The position numbers were made by a program, and so were the translations under genes. A stretch of DNA of 64,000 nucleotides from an uncultured Lachnospiraceae bacterium (GTDB taxonomy: Bacteria > Bacillota > Clostridia > Lachnospirales > Lachnospiraceae), in NCBI GenBank assembly GCA_934438085.1, contig CAKSBC010000010.1, forward strand, positions 1-64,000, read 5' to 3'. The notes below the pieces were generated by a model. It was not told where the DNA came from and ran no database searches. It saw nothing but the letters and a program-made list of their open reading frames with translations. Every line of letters begins with the position of its first letter. The stretch's first letter is position 1. Shown here in pieces: positions 42,252-50,527 of this stretch.

Positions 42252-42343
42252 AAAGTGCGGTCATCTCTATAATGAACCGAAGCTTACTGCGATATCTTTT
42301 CCGCAGTAAAAGTGTTCTGTCATCATGAGATAGACCGCACTTT
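42252..42343. terminator. Branched bidirectional terminator
   Basis: AAAGTGCGGTC (42252-42262) pairs with GACCGCACTTT (42333-42343), followed by ATTTTATTTAT. Inside, TTACTGCG (42284-42291) pairs with CGCAGTAA (42302-42309), and ATCTC/GAGAT arms are also present. The 92-bp structure lies between the convergent DAHP synthase and uracil permease genes and is A/T-flanked on both sides. Confidence 0.75.
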
Positions 42344-42363
42344 ATTTTATTTATAATTCAGCA

Positions 42364-43695
42364 TTAATACTTTCCAAGGCTTCCCGCATCCTTTGGCTCC
42401 TCGGCAAACTTTACGTCGCCGTCAGGAAGTATGGCATTAAGTATGATTCCGACAAGAGAAGCAACAGCAAGTCCTGTAAGACCGATAGTGATCTCGCCTG
42501 CCTGAATTGTAATAGCTTCTCCAGGCATACCGTACTTGATACCGATTGAAAGAACAAGAATAAGAGCTGCTACTATGACATTTCTTGTCTTTGCAAAATC
42601 AACCTGGTTTTCAACTACGTTTCTTACACCGATAGCTGAGATCATTCCGTAAAGTATCATTGATACTCCGCCGATAGTTGCTGCAGGCATTGCCTTAATA
42701 AGCTCTGAGAACTTAGGGCAGAATGAAATGATTATTGCATAGACAGCTGCAAGTCTTATAACTCTTGGATCATATACCTTTGTAAGAGCTAAAACTCCGG
42801 TATTCTCTCCGTATGTTGTATTGGCAGGAGCACCGAAAAGTGAAGCGATAGTTGTTCCGATTCCGTCTCCGATAAGTGTTCTGTGAAGACCCGGATCCTT
42901 GATAAAGTTCTGACCTACTGTAGAACCGATAGCAGAGATATCACCGATATGCTCCATCATTGTTGCTATAGCGATAGGCATTATTGTGATAGCTGCTGTA
43001 AGAAGCATTCCCTTATCAGCATTGCCCTCTGTGAAGATTGAGAATACTGTATTGTGGTAGCTGAAAGGCATTCCGATCCATGCAGCATCCTTTACTCCCG
43101 TAAAATCCACATTGCCCGTAACAGCCGCAACAACATAAGAAGCAACTACACCGATAAGGATAGGAATAATTTTTACCATACCCTTGCCCCAGATATTGCA
43201 GACAATTACAACAACTATAGCTACAAGTGCTATGAACCAGTTTGTGGTGCAGTTCTGAATAGCTGAAGATGAAAGTGTAAGTCCGATGCTTATGATTATA
43301 GGTCCTGTAACTACAGGTGGGAAGAATCTCATAACCTTCTTTGAGCCATATACCTTGCAGAATGCCGCAAGTATCAGATAGAGAAGTCCTGAGCAGGCAA
43401 CGCCGAAGCATGCATATCGCAGAAGCTCCGGATTACCGTCCGGTGCGATTGCGAAATATCCGCCTAAAAATGCAAATGATGATCCTAAAAATACAGGAAC
43501 CTTTCTCTTTGTCACAAAGTGACAGAACAATGTAGCAAGTCCGGCAAAAAGCAGTGTAGCCGATACACTTAAGCCTGTGAGTGTAGGCACGAGTACAGTT
43601 GCTCCGAACATCGCAAACATGTGCTGAAGTCCGAGTGTGAGCATCTTCGGTGTGCCGAGCTCTCTCGCGTCTCTTATAACTCCGTCATTCCCCAT
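42364..43695 (-). CDS. Uracil/xanthine permease (NCS2 family)
   Basis: A 443-residue nucleobase:cation symporter with about 14 membrane segments. Family motifs are GLQHMFAMFGATVLVPTLTGL near the N-terminus, CHFVTKRKVPVFLGSSFAFLGGY, the TM8 motif IATMMEHIGDISAIGSTVGQNF, the TM10 region GDGIGTTIASLFGAPANTTYGEN, and PAATIGGVSMILYGMI. The AMMEH-type Glu and the NTTYGEN motif are typical of uracil (UraA/PyrP) transporters. GGGAGG lies 7 bases before the ATG. Upstream is a leader with a small U-rich ORF and a terminator, which suggests control by pyrimidine supply. Confidence 0.93.
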   Translation of the reverse strand: MGNDGVIRDARELGTPKMLTLGLQHMFAMFGATVLVPTLTGLSVSATLLFAGLATLFCHFVTKRKVPVFLGSSFAFLGGYFAIAPDGNPELLRYACFGVACSGLLYLILAAFCKVYGSKKVMRFFPPVVTGPIIISIGLTLSSSAIQNCTTNWFIALVAIVVVIVCNIWGKGMVKIIPILIGVVASYVVAAVTGNVDFTGVKDAAWIGMPFSYHNTVFSIFTEGNADKGMLLTAAITIMPIAIATMMEHIGDISAIGSTVGQNFIKDPGLHRTLIGDGIGTTIASLFGAPANTTYGENTGVLALTKVYDPRVIRLAAVYAIIISFCPKFSELIKAMPAATIGGVSMILYGMISAIGVRNVVENQVDFAKTRNVIVAALILVLSIGIKYGMPGEAITIQAGEITIGLTGLAVASLVGIILNAILPDGDVKFAEEPKDAGSLGKY

Positions 43696-43765
43696 TTTAA
43701 ACCTCCCAAAAACTATAAATATAGCTGATTTTCAGATCCATGTCCTCATATCTAAGCACAAAGAA

Positions 43766-43793
43766 AAAGGTAACTGCTTATGCAATTACCTTT
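43766..43793 (-). terminator. Leader terminator (attenuator) upstream of the permease
   Basis: AAAGGTAA and TTACCTTT pair over 8 bp, with an inner TGC/GCA, followed by TTTTTCTTTG on the minus strand. It sits 70 bp before the permease start, within its own transcript. Its 5' arm overlaps the stop codon of the leader ORF, so a ribosome there would prevent it forming. Confidence 0.8.
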
Positions 43794-43887
43794 AAATATA
43801 ATAAACACTAAACCTGAAATCAAAAAATACAGCGGGTGTAACCGTCTTATTATCACAATATGATCTTATATGTGAACTAAAGCTCAT
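43792..43887 (-). CDS. Putative 31-residue leader peptide for permease attenuation
   Basis: ATG at 43887 follows AGGAGG (43897-43902) by 9 bases, one of the best ribosome binding sites in the window. The 31-codon frame is MSFSSHIRSYCDNKTVTPAV followed by FFDFRFSVYYI. The second half is encoded by a very U-rich message (GTATTTTTTGATTTC and TTTAGTGTTTATTATATT). The TAA overlaps the 5' arm of the leader terminator. This is the geometry of the E. coli pyrBI leader, where low UTP stalls polymerase in U tracts and a coupled ribosome disrupts the terminator. The Phe/Tyr content is most simply a by-product of U-richness. Confidence 0.65.
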   Translation of the reverse strand: MSFSSHIRSYCDNKTVTPAVFFDFRFSVYYI

Positions 43888-43919
43888 TAAACGATTCCTC
43901 CTGCTGATATTCGCGTTAT

Positions 43920-43948
43920 ACTATATCAAGCTTCAGGAATATTTGCAA
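43920..43948 (-). promoter_or_regulatory. Promoter of the permease leader transcript
   Basis: TTGCAA (43943-43948) and TATAGT (43920-43925) are 17 bp apart on the minus strand, beginning 11 bp past the amidase stop codon. Transcription would start near 43913 and give a leader of about 218 bases. Confidence 0.7.
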
Positions 43949-43958
43949 GCGATTTGTA

Positions 43959-44993
43959 TTAAAATCCAAAATAAGAGTTGATACCGGTCATAAGTCCATC
44001 TGCTTCCTTTTTAAGGACACTGTCAGAATGATCCGAGCACTGGTTTCCGAGCTCTATATCCACTGAAGGTATAGTGCTGAAGGAGGTTTGAGTAAGATCG
44101 GTATCAAGCGGATTGGAGCCCCATATCTTTATGCCCTGTCCCTTTAAGCCCTCTATAAGAGAAGCTCCGAGTGCCTCATGCTGCTGCCAATATGTGCTGA
44201 CCGGTTCCATTTTCTTAAGTCCGTCCGGCACTGACATAAAGAATACTCCCTTTATTTTATCAAGTCCGTCTCCGTCCCAGTGCAATGCTATATGAATGTC
44301 TGCTGTATTGTTGGCAATAACTGTTCTTGCAACATTGTCAAGCTGGACATCCTCACCGTCTCTTATCATGAGCACATCATAGCCTGCTGAAATAAGCTTA
44401 TCCTTAAGGATCTGAGCCATTCTTAAAGTTACTGCTGCCTCCGGAGTGCCGTCCTTAAAGGTCATACCCGATGATACGGCAACTGCTGTAACGGCTCCCT
44501 TTGCTGTAGTTCCTCCTGTTACCTTAGGTGATTTATCCGGATGGCAATATGTCTTTACACTGTTGCCGCCCTTTGTTCCATGTCCGGCATTAACGGCTAC
44601 CACCTTATTCCTGCGGTTTGACTTTGCGGTATACATTACTGCCTTTCCAGAATTAATGGCAGAAAAGTCAGCATATATCCATGCCTGATCAAGTCCTATC
44701 AAATCTCCGTCTTTATATCCGTTTTTTGTAGTTATGCTGCCATTTGAAGCAGTATTTGATACTTCAGCTTTTGGCTGTGCCTTAGTCTTATCCTGCACGA
44801 TATTGTCTCCGGGATTAACTCCGACTACTATTGAAAAGTCGTCATTAGCTGAGCCCGGCCCATTCTGCGCTTTTGTTTCAAAGGTATATATTGTATTTAC
44901 TCCTGCATTCGCAGTGATCTGTCCTCTTACTGCAAATGCCAGGCCGAGCGTAAGTACTGCGCTTCCTGCGCCTATTAGAAATTTCTTATACAT
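43959..44993 (-). CDS. Secreted N-acetylmuramoyl-L-alanine amidase (Amidase_3)
   Basis: Cleaves the bond between N-acetylmuramic acid and the stem peptide of peptidoglycan, using zinc. The 344-residue protein has a signal peptide (FLIGAGSAVLTLGLAFAVRG), an N-terminal region of about 100 residues without a recognised wall-binding repeat, and the Amidase_3 domain. Zinc ligands are apparent in VAVNAGHGTKGG, the Glu in TPEAAVTLRMAQILK and the His in IHIALHWDGD. The catalytic Glu is in PSVDIELGNQ. AGGAG precedes the ATG. It follows uppP by 37 bp, a plausible envelope-related pair. Confidence 0.92.
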   Translation of the reverse strand: MYKKFLIGAGSAVLTLGLAFAVRGQITANAGVNTIYTFETKAQNGPGSANDDFSIVVGVNPGDNIVQDKTKAQPKAEVSNTASNGSITTKNGYKDGDLIGLDQAWIYADFSAINSGKAVMYTAKSNRRNKVVAVNAGHGTKGGNSVKTYCHPDKSPKVTGGTTAKGAVTAVAVSSGMTFKDGTPEAAVTLRMAQILKDKLISAGYDVLMIRDGEDVQLDNVARTVIANNTADIHIALHWDGDGLDKIKGVFFMSVPDGLKKMEPVSTYWQQHEALGASLIEGLKGQGIKIWGSNPLDTDLTQTSFSTIPSVDIELGNQCSDHSDSVLKKEADGLMTGINSYFGF

Positions 44994-45030
44994 TTTCTCT
45001 CCTGTGATGCTAACTCACTTATTGCTGTGA

Positions 45031-45858
45031 TCAGTGACCCAATAATGTAAACCATATAAGTACAATTATTCCGAGTACTATACGATAATATCCAAACAGC
45101 TTGAAATCATGCTTTCTGATGTATTTCATAAGGAAGCTTATGGTAAGCACTGCTACAAGGAATGCCACGGCCATACCAAAAAGCAAAATAAATACCTGTG
45201 CTCCGGTAAATGCGAAGCCATGCTTTACTATTTTCAACAGGCTTGCTCCGAACATGACCGGAATTCCTAAGAAGAATGAAAATTCAGCCGCTACAGCTCT
45301 TGAACAGCCAAGCAGCATGGCACCAAGTATAGTTGCTCCGGATCTTGATGTTCCGGGTATCAGTGAAAGACACTGGAAAACACCTATCAATACCGCCGTT
45401 TTATAGCTCACTCTTGATATCTTATTGATTGGAAAGCTTTTTTGTTTATTAGCAGTCTCTAAAACGATAAAGAAAATACCGTAAATAATAAGTGTTGCTG
45501 CTATAACTGTCGGCGTACTGAGGTGTGCATCGATTATGTCATCCAAAGGAAGTCCTACGACTGCTGCAGGGATACATGCAATTATAATTTTAAACCAGAG
45601 TACCCATGTTCCCTGTTTCTGCGCAGCAGTTTTCTTAGGTGAAAAAGGCCAGAGCTTATCCCAGTATAAAAGTACTACTGCAAGTATTGCTCCAAGCTGA
45701 ATCACGACCTTGAAAACATTCCAGAAATCCTCAGGCTGATTCAGATGGATGAGGTTCTCCACTAAAATGAGATGCCCTGTTGATGAAATAGGCAGCCACT
45801 CCGTGAAGCCCTCAACAATACCAAAAACTATAACCTTTAATATTTCAATAAAACCCAT
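45031..45858 (-). CDS. uppP: Undecaprenyl-diphosphatase (BacA type)
   Basis: Recycles undecaprenyl diphosphate to the monophosphate carrier lipid for cell-wall synthesis. Overexpression in other species gives bacitracin resistance. The 275-residue membrane protein has the two signature regions: GIVEGFTEWLPISSTGHLILVE near the N-terminus, with the catalytic Glu residues and Ser, and LIPGTSRSGATILGAMLLG in the middle. Seven or eight TM segments are visible. GGAG precedes the ATG. It lies between ung and the amidase gene. Confidence 0.96.
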   Translation of the reverse strand: MGFIEILKVIVFGIVEGFTEWLPISSTGHLILVENLIHLNQPEDFWNVFKVVIQLGAILAVVLLYWDKLWPFSPKKTAAQKQGTWVLWFKIIIACIPAAVVGLPLDDIIDAHLSTPTVIAATLIIYGIFFIVLETANKQKSFPINKISRVSYKTAVLIGVFQCLSLIPGTSRSGATILGAMLLGCSRAVAAEFSFFLGIPVMFGASLLKIVKHGFAFTGAQVFILLFGMAVAFLVAVLTISFLMKYIRKHDFKLFGYYRIVLGIIVLIWFTLLGH

Positions 45859-45895
45859 TACTCAAAAACTCCTTGATCAAACGCATACTGCGCCT

Positions 45896-46576
45896 TTAAT
45901 TTATATTTCCTATATCCGGGATCTGCCAGTTTATCGGACGAATTCCGTTTGCTGTAAGGAACTCATTACATCTAACAAAATGTCCGCAGCCAAAGAAGCC
46001 CCTTGATGCAGAAAGCGGGCTCGGATGAGGTGCCTTCAATATAAGATGCTTCGGATTATCAAGCATTGCTGCCTTCTCTCCTGCAGGCTTTCCCCACAGC
46101 ATGAATACGATAGGTCTGTCTACGGTATTCAAAGCTTTAATTGCAGCGTCAGTAAACTGCTCCCAGCCGATGCCTCTGTGTGAAAATGCTTGATGCGCTC
46201 TTACTGTAAGCACTGTATTTAAAAGCAGAACTCCCTGTTTTGCCCAAGGCACAAGGCTGCCGTTATCCGGTATCTTTAAACCAAGCTCTGCATTAAGCTC
46301 CTTATAAATATTTACAAGTGAAGGCGGTATACCGATGCCGGGTTTTACGGAAAAGCAAAGTCCTTCTGCCTGTCCTTCTCCGTGATAAGGATCCTGGCCC
46401 AGTATTACGACCTTGACCTCGGAAAAAGGTGTGAGCTCAAATGCTCTGAATAGTTCATTTGCCGCAGGAAAGACCTGACAATGCTCATATTCATCCTTGA
46501 CCTTGTAGTAAAGATCTCTGTAATAAGGCTTTTTAAACTCGGGAGCTAATGGCTCCTTCCAATCGTTTGTTATCAA
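45896..46576 (-). CDS. ung: Uracil-DNA glycosylase
   Basis: Removes uracil from DNA to start base-excision repair. The family 1 motifs are complete: VVILGQDPYHGEGQAEGLCFSV with the catalytic Asp and water-activating region, VLLLNTVLTVRA, FMLWGKPAGEKA and the minor-groove loop HPSPLSASRGFFG. I start at the TTG at 46576, which follows GGGGG by 5 bases and gives 226 residues, the family size. An ATG at 46651 would add 25 residues encoded by GCGAAGC-rich intergenic repeat sequence and lacks a ribosome binding site. Confidence 0.95.
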   Translation of the reverse strand: MITNDWKEPLAPEFKKPYYRDLYYKVKDEYEHCQVFPAANELFRAFELTPFSEVKVVILGQDPYHGEGQAEGLCFSVKPGIGIPPSLVNIYKELNAELGLKIPDNGSLVPWAKQGVLLLNTVLTVRAHQAFSHRGIGWEQFTDAAIKALNTVDRPIVFMLWGKPAGEKAAMLDNPKHLILKAPHPSPLSASRGFFGCGHFVRCNEFLTANGIRPINWQIPDIGNIN

Positions 46577-46667
46577 GTTGTCCCCCTGCTTCGCACTCTC
46601 GCACCCCGCAAACAGCCATTCGCAAATCGCGCTTCGCGCTTTTTTGCTCATGTCTGTTTACTCGTCT

Positions 46668-46715
46668 GAACAGAATATGACTTTATCTGCAAGCAGCTAA
46701 AGTCTTCTTCTGTTC
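46668..46715 (-). repeat. Long hairpin between addA and ung
   Basis: GAACAGAA (46668-46675) pairs with TTCTGTTC (46708-46715), and inside it GACTTTA (46679-46685) pairs with TAAAGTC (46698-46704). No T-run follows on the minus strand. It lies just past the addA stop and may be a weak terminator or an RNA-stability element. Confidence 0.65.
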
Positions 46716-46726
46716 ATCCGAGATTA

Positions 46727-49700
46727 TTATAGAACATATTTTTGTTTCAAAAAAGTGCTGTATATTATTCTTTCTCTTACGTTTTTATGAGTAAGCTGTT
46801 CTAATGCTCTGGAATAGAGCTCTAACTGTATCCTGTAGCGGTCTTTTAGTTCTTCAGGATCGTTTATTCTGTCTGTTTTGTAGTCGACAAGTATTATTTC
46901 TCCGTCTTCCTCAAAATAGGCGTCTATTATTCCCTGAAGTATCTGCAGTTCTTTGCTCTCTTGGTCGCTTTTTAGTGTATAAGCCGGAAAGCCTGCCATG
47001 AAATGCTGTTCTCTTTTTAGTGTTCCGTTCTTTTTGGCTGCTGCCATTCTTTTGGCGATATCGCTTTCAAAGAATGTGAGTACTGCTTCTTTATCAAGCA
47101 GTTCTTTTTCATCAGCGGGCATTTTTTCGGATCTCATTATTTCTTCAAGCTGTTCTTCCGCACTTCCTTCATAGCTTAATAGCTCCATGGCTCTGTGGAA
47201 TGCGGTTCCCTTCAAGGCTCCTCTGTTTGGCTTTTCTTCTACATTGCTGCCAAAGCCGGTCTTAATATCTTTATCATTATTTATGTCGCCGGAAGCATTC
47301 TCAGCCGAAATGTATAACGGCTCCGGAACAGCATTGTCATTTATATCATAGACCTTCATTCCGGATTCAAGCTCTTCTATAGCCATTTTTTTGATCTCGG
47401 ATACTGAGATTTTTGGCTTTAGTCTTGTTTCTTCTTCATATGCATATTCAGCCGCAAATACTCTGTCCAATTTTTCGGAAAATGTCTTTGCTGCCTCGTC
47501 TTCAATTTTTCCGTCCTCAAGCAGAAAATGCTTAAGCTCTAAATATCTGTCTCTAAGCTCTTCCTGCTCTTCCTTGGCCGCTGTTATTAAATCTGCAACT
47601 GTATATGTTTTTATGTCAAAATTATAGTCATTGTCTGCACAGGAAAGTATTATCCAGTCCAGATATGTCTTGCATTTATTAACAACTCCGGTTGAAAGCT
47701 TGCTGCCTGCTTTTTGACCTTCCCTTACAGCTGTGCACGCCGAACTTTCAAACAGCAAGGTCTTATTTTTAAGCTTTTCAAGCTTTTCTTCTGCTCCCTT
47801 TGCCTCACCGGTTATTATGAGCTTTTCCATTGCTCTTGTCATTGCAACATACAACAGTCTCTGTTCTTCCGCCGCTTCCTCTGACTTCTTTTTCTTTTTC
47901 AGGAACAGCTTTTTAAGTCCCGGATAGACTATGCCGCTTTCAAGGTCGGTATAGTCCATTCCTATTCCTTCATCCTCCACAGCTATACTACTGTCGGCAT
48001 TTCCTCTTCCTTCAAATGACTCGGCTGCCCTTGCCAGTATAACGACCGGATATTCAAGTCCCTTTGAACCGTGAATAGTGCTGATGCTTACTACATCTTT
48101 ATTGCCTGCCGCAGACGGCGCTTCTCCGTAATCTGTATCGTACTTTTTAAGTGTCTCTATGTATCTGACAAAGTTAAAAAGTCCCTGATATCCCGTGCCC
48201 GCATAGTCTTCTGCTTTTTTCATCAGAATGTCTAAGTTCTTTTGTCTTGTCTCTCCTAAAGGCATTGCAGAGGCGTATGCATAGAAGCCTGTTTTAATGT
48301 AAATCTCATTAAGAAGTAAATGCACCGGCATTACATCGGCCATGTCTCTGAAACCTGTAAGCTCTGCTAAAAAAAACGCAGCTTTTTTCCTAAGTGCTTC
48401 ATCATCTGCATTTTCAGCATAAAATTCCAAAGCCCTGTAATAATCTCCCGGCTCCGTCTTTTTGTCCTCCGGCTGTGCCTCGACAAATGCCGTCCTTATG
48501 AGAGCAAGCTCATTATCCGAAAAATCTCCGATTGGTCCCTTCAGCACACTGACAAGCGGTATATCCTGCAGCGGATCATCCAGCACATTTAAGAACGAGA
48601 GCATCATTCTGACCTCTGCGGCATCGAAGTACCCCTTCGAATCCTCAAAATAAGCCGGTACTCCGTTTTTTCTGAGCATGTCTATAAGCGGCTCCGCTGA
48701 CTTTTTCTTCCTGATAAGTATGGCAATGTCACTGAATCTTACAGGTCGCATTTCCCCTGAAGCAGCATCCCTTACAGTAAATGCTCCGTTTACTTCCGAT
48801 CCCTTTACAAGTGCATTGATCCTGTTCGCAATGAGCTTATACTCTAATTCCTCTGCTTTTAATGTCTCATCCGCTTCTTTTGACTCCTCAGTATTATCTG
48901 CATTGTCGGCGTTATCAACATTTTCATCGATTTCTTCAGGATCTAAGAATAAAAGCTCTGTTTTACAGTCATTTCCGAAAGGATAGTCCGCTCCGCATTT
49001 AAGCATTGCCCTTTCGTCATACTCTATTCCTGCCGCTTCCTTTGACATTATCCTTAAGAACACGGTATTTACAGAGTCGATGACTTCTTTTCTGCTGCGG
49101 TAATTGGCATTAAGCTCTATCCTCACATCATCATAGGCTTCGTCATCTGAAAATGTCTCATATCTTCTGTTAAAAAGCTCCGGCCTTGCATTTCTGAAGC
49201 GATATATGCTCTGCTTTACATCACCTACAGTAAATACGTCATGTCGTCCGAAGCGCTCCGCAGACAAGGCATTTATAATTGCCTCCTGAACATAGTTTGA
49301 GTCCTGATACTCATCTATCATTATTTCCTTAAGACTCATCGCAAGCTCATCGGCAAGCTCTGACGGTCTCAAATTGCCGTCGGCATCCTCTTTATACAAC
49401 ACCTGTAATGCCATGTGCTCAAGGTCATTAAAATCCAGAACATTTCTTTCTTTTTTAAGCTCGCTGTACTTTTTTGCAAATTCTGCGGTAAGCTCCAAAA
49501 GTGCTGAAGAAAGCTCCGCAGAGCCCTTTATCTGCATTGAAAGCTCATCTGCAGAAAGCAGGAATTCTCCTTCTGAAAGTGATGATATCCACTTTTTAAA
49601 GTCATTTCTGAGATCCTTTACAAAGTCCTTTTTGCCCTCATCCACACCATCCTTTTTAAAAGAAGTGTTTTGAAGTCTGCCGAAGCTGATTTCACCCAGA

Positions 49701-50527
49701 TACTCTCTGATATTTTCATATCCAGAAAGACGGCTTAAGGTCTCTGCTTTTTCCAAGTCAGCCTCTATTATTTCCTTGTACTTTGCCGGCCCATCCTCTG
49801 CATCGCATACCTCAGACGCCTTATAAAGAAGCTCTGCCTGTATCTGCGCATCCTTCCTGAAAGCATCCTCAAACTCCTTATACCAAGGGCTTTCTTTATA
49901 ATCTCCGGATTTCTCTCTTATACACTCAGCCTGCCATTCCTCTATAGTCTTTTCCGGCCATGCCTGCGCCATGATAAAGCTGTAGACATTATTGATAACC
50001 GAAGTAAGCTTTGAATCAAATTTCTTTTCTTCAAAGGTATTTACAAGCTTTTTAAATGCTTCATCCTTAATTTCGTCTGCATTTTCAGCATACTTATCTT
50101 CTAATATCGCAGTAAGGATATCACCTCGCAGCATTACCGACTCCGCCTCATCCAAAAGTCTGAAGCCAGGGTCAATATCAAGCTGCTGATAATGCTGCTT
50201 TATCAGTCTTTGGCAAAATGAATGGATAGTTGAGATTGATGCTCTCGGAAGCATTGCACTCTGAAGCTTAAGTCTTTTGTTATCAGGATCCGCTGCTATC
50301 CTGTTTCTGAGAGCCTTGCCTATCTTTTGGCACATGCCGTCTGCAGCGGCATTGGTAAATGTCATGACCAACAGTTCATTAAGATCGATATCGTTATTTT
50401 CATCCGATATCATATCAATGATCCTCTCGACCATAACTGTCGTCTTGCCGCTTCCGGCTGCCGCAGATACAAGAATACTTTTATTCTTAAGTCCTATGAT
50501 CTTTTTCTGCTCTTCGCTCCAGTTCAT
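46727..50527 (-). CDS. addA: ATP-dependent helicase/nuclease subunit A (AddA)
   Basis: The helicase-nuclease subunit of AddAB, which resects double-strand breaks up to Chi sites and loads RecA. The 1266-residue protein has UvrD-type motifs: Walker A SAAAGSGKTTVMVERI, motif II MIDEYQDSN, VGDVKQSIYRFRNARP, the motif V region ISTIHGSKGLEYPVV, and motif VI RLLYVAMTRAMEKL. The C-terminal RecB-like nuclease domain has LVDYKTDRI, with its catalytic Asp and Lys, preceded by GTAFHRAMELL. The start overlaps the addB stop by 4 bases, which indicates coupled synthesis. Confidence 0.97.
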   Translation of the reverse strand: MNWSEEQKKIIGLKNKSILVSAAAGSGKTTVMVERIIDMISDENNDIDLNELLVMTFTNAAADGMCQKIGKALRNRIAADPDNKRLKLQSAMLPRASISTIHSFCQRLIKQHYQQLDIDPGFRLLDEAESVMLRGDILTAILEDKYAENADEIKDEAFKKLVNTFEEKKFDSKLTSVINNVYSFIMAQAWPEKTIEEWQAECIREKSGDYKESPWYKEFEDAFRKDAQIQAELLYKASEVCDAEDGPAKYKEIIEADLEKAETLSRLSGYENIREYLGEISFGRLQNTSFKKDGVDEGKKDFVKDLRNDFKKWISSLSEGEFLLSADELSMQIKGSAELSSALLELTAEFAKKYSELKKERNVLDFNDLEHMALQVLYKEDADGNLRPSELADELAMSLKEIMIDEYQDSNYVQEAIINALSAERFGRHDVFTVGDVKQSIYRFRNARPELFNRRYETFSDDEAYDDVRIELNANYRSRKEVIDSVNTVFLRIMSKEAAGIEYDERAMLKCGADYPFGNDCKTELLFLDPEEIDENVDNADNADNTEESKEADETLKAEELEYKLIANRINALVKGSEVNGAFTVRDAASGEMRPVRFSDIAILIRKKKSAEPLIDMLRKNGVPAYFEDSKGYFDAAEVRMMLSFLNVLDDPLQDIPLVSVLKGPIGDFSDNELALIRTAFVEAQPEDKKTEPGDYYRALEFYAENADDEALRKKAAFFLAELTGFRDMADVMPVHLLLNEIYIKTGFYAYASAMPLGETRQKNLDILMKKAEDYAGTGYQGLFNFVRYIETLKKYDTDYGEAPSAAGNKDVVSISTIHGSKGLEYPVVILARAAESFEGRGNADSSIAVEDEGIGMDYTDLESGIVYPGLKKLFLKKKKKSEEAAEEQRLLYVAMTRAMEKLIITGEAKGAEEKLEKLKNKTLLFESSACTAVREGQKAGSKLSTGVVNKCKTYLDWIILSCADNDYNFDIKTYTVADLITAAKEEQEELRDRYLELKHFLLEDGKIEDEAAKTFSEKLDRVFAAEYAYEEETRLKPKISVSEIKKMAIEELESGMKVYDINDNAVPEPLYISAENASGDINNDKDIKTGFGSNVEEKPNRGALKGTAFHRAMELLSYEGSAEEQLEEIMRSEKMPADEKELLDKEAVLTFFESDIAKRMAAAKKNGTLKREQHFMAGFPAYTLKSDQESKELQILQGIIDAYFEEDGEIILVDYKTDRINDPEELKDRYRIQLELYSRALEQLTHKNVRERIIYSTFLKQKYVL

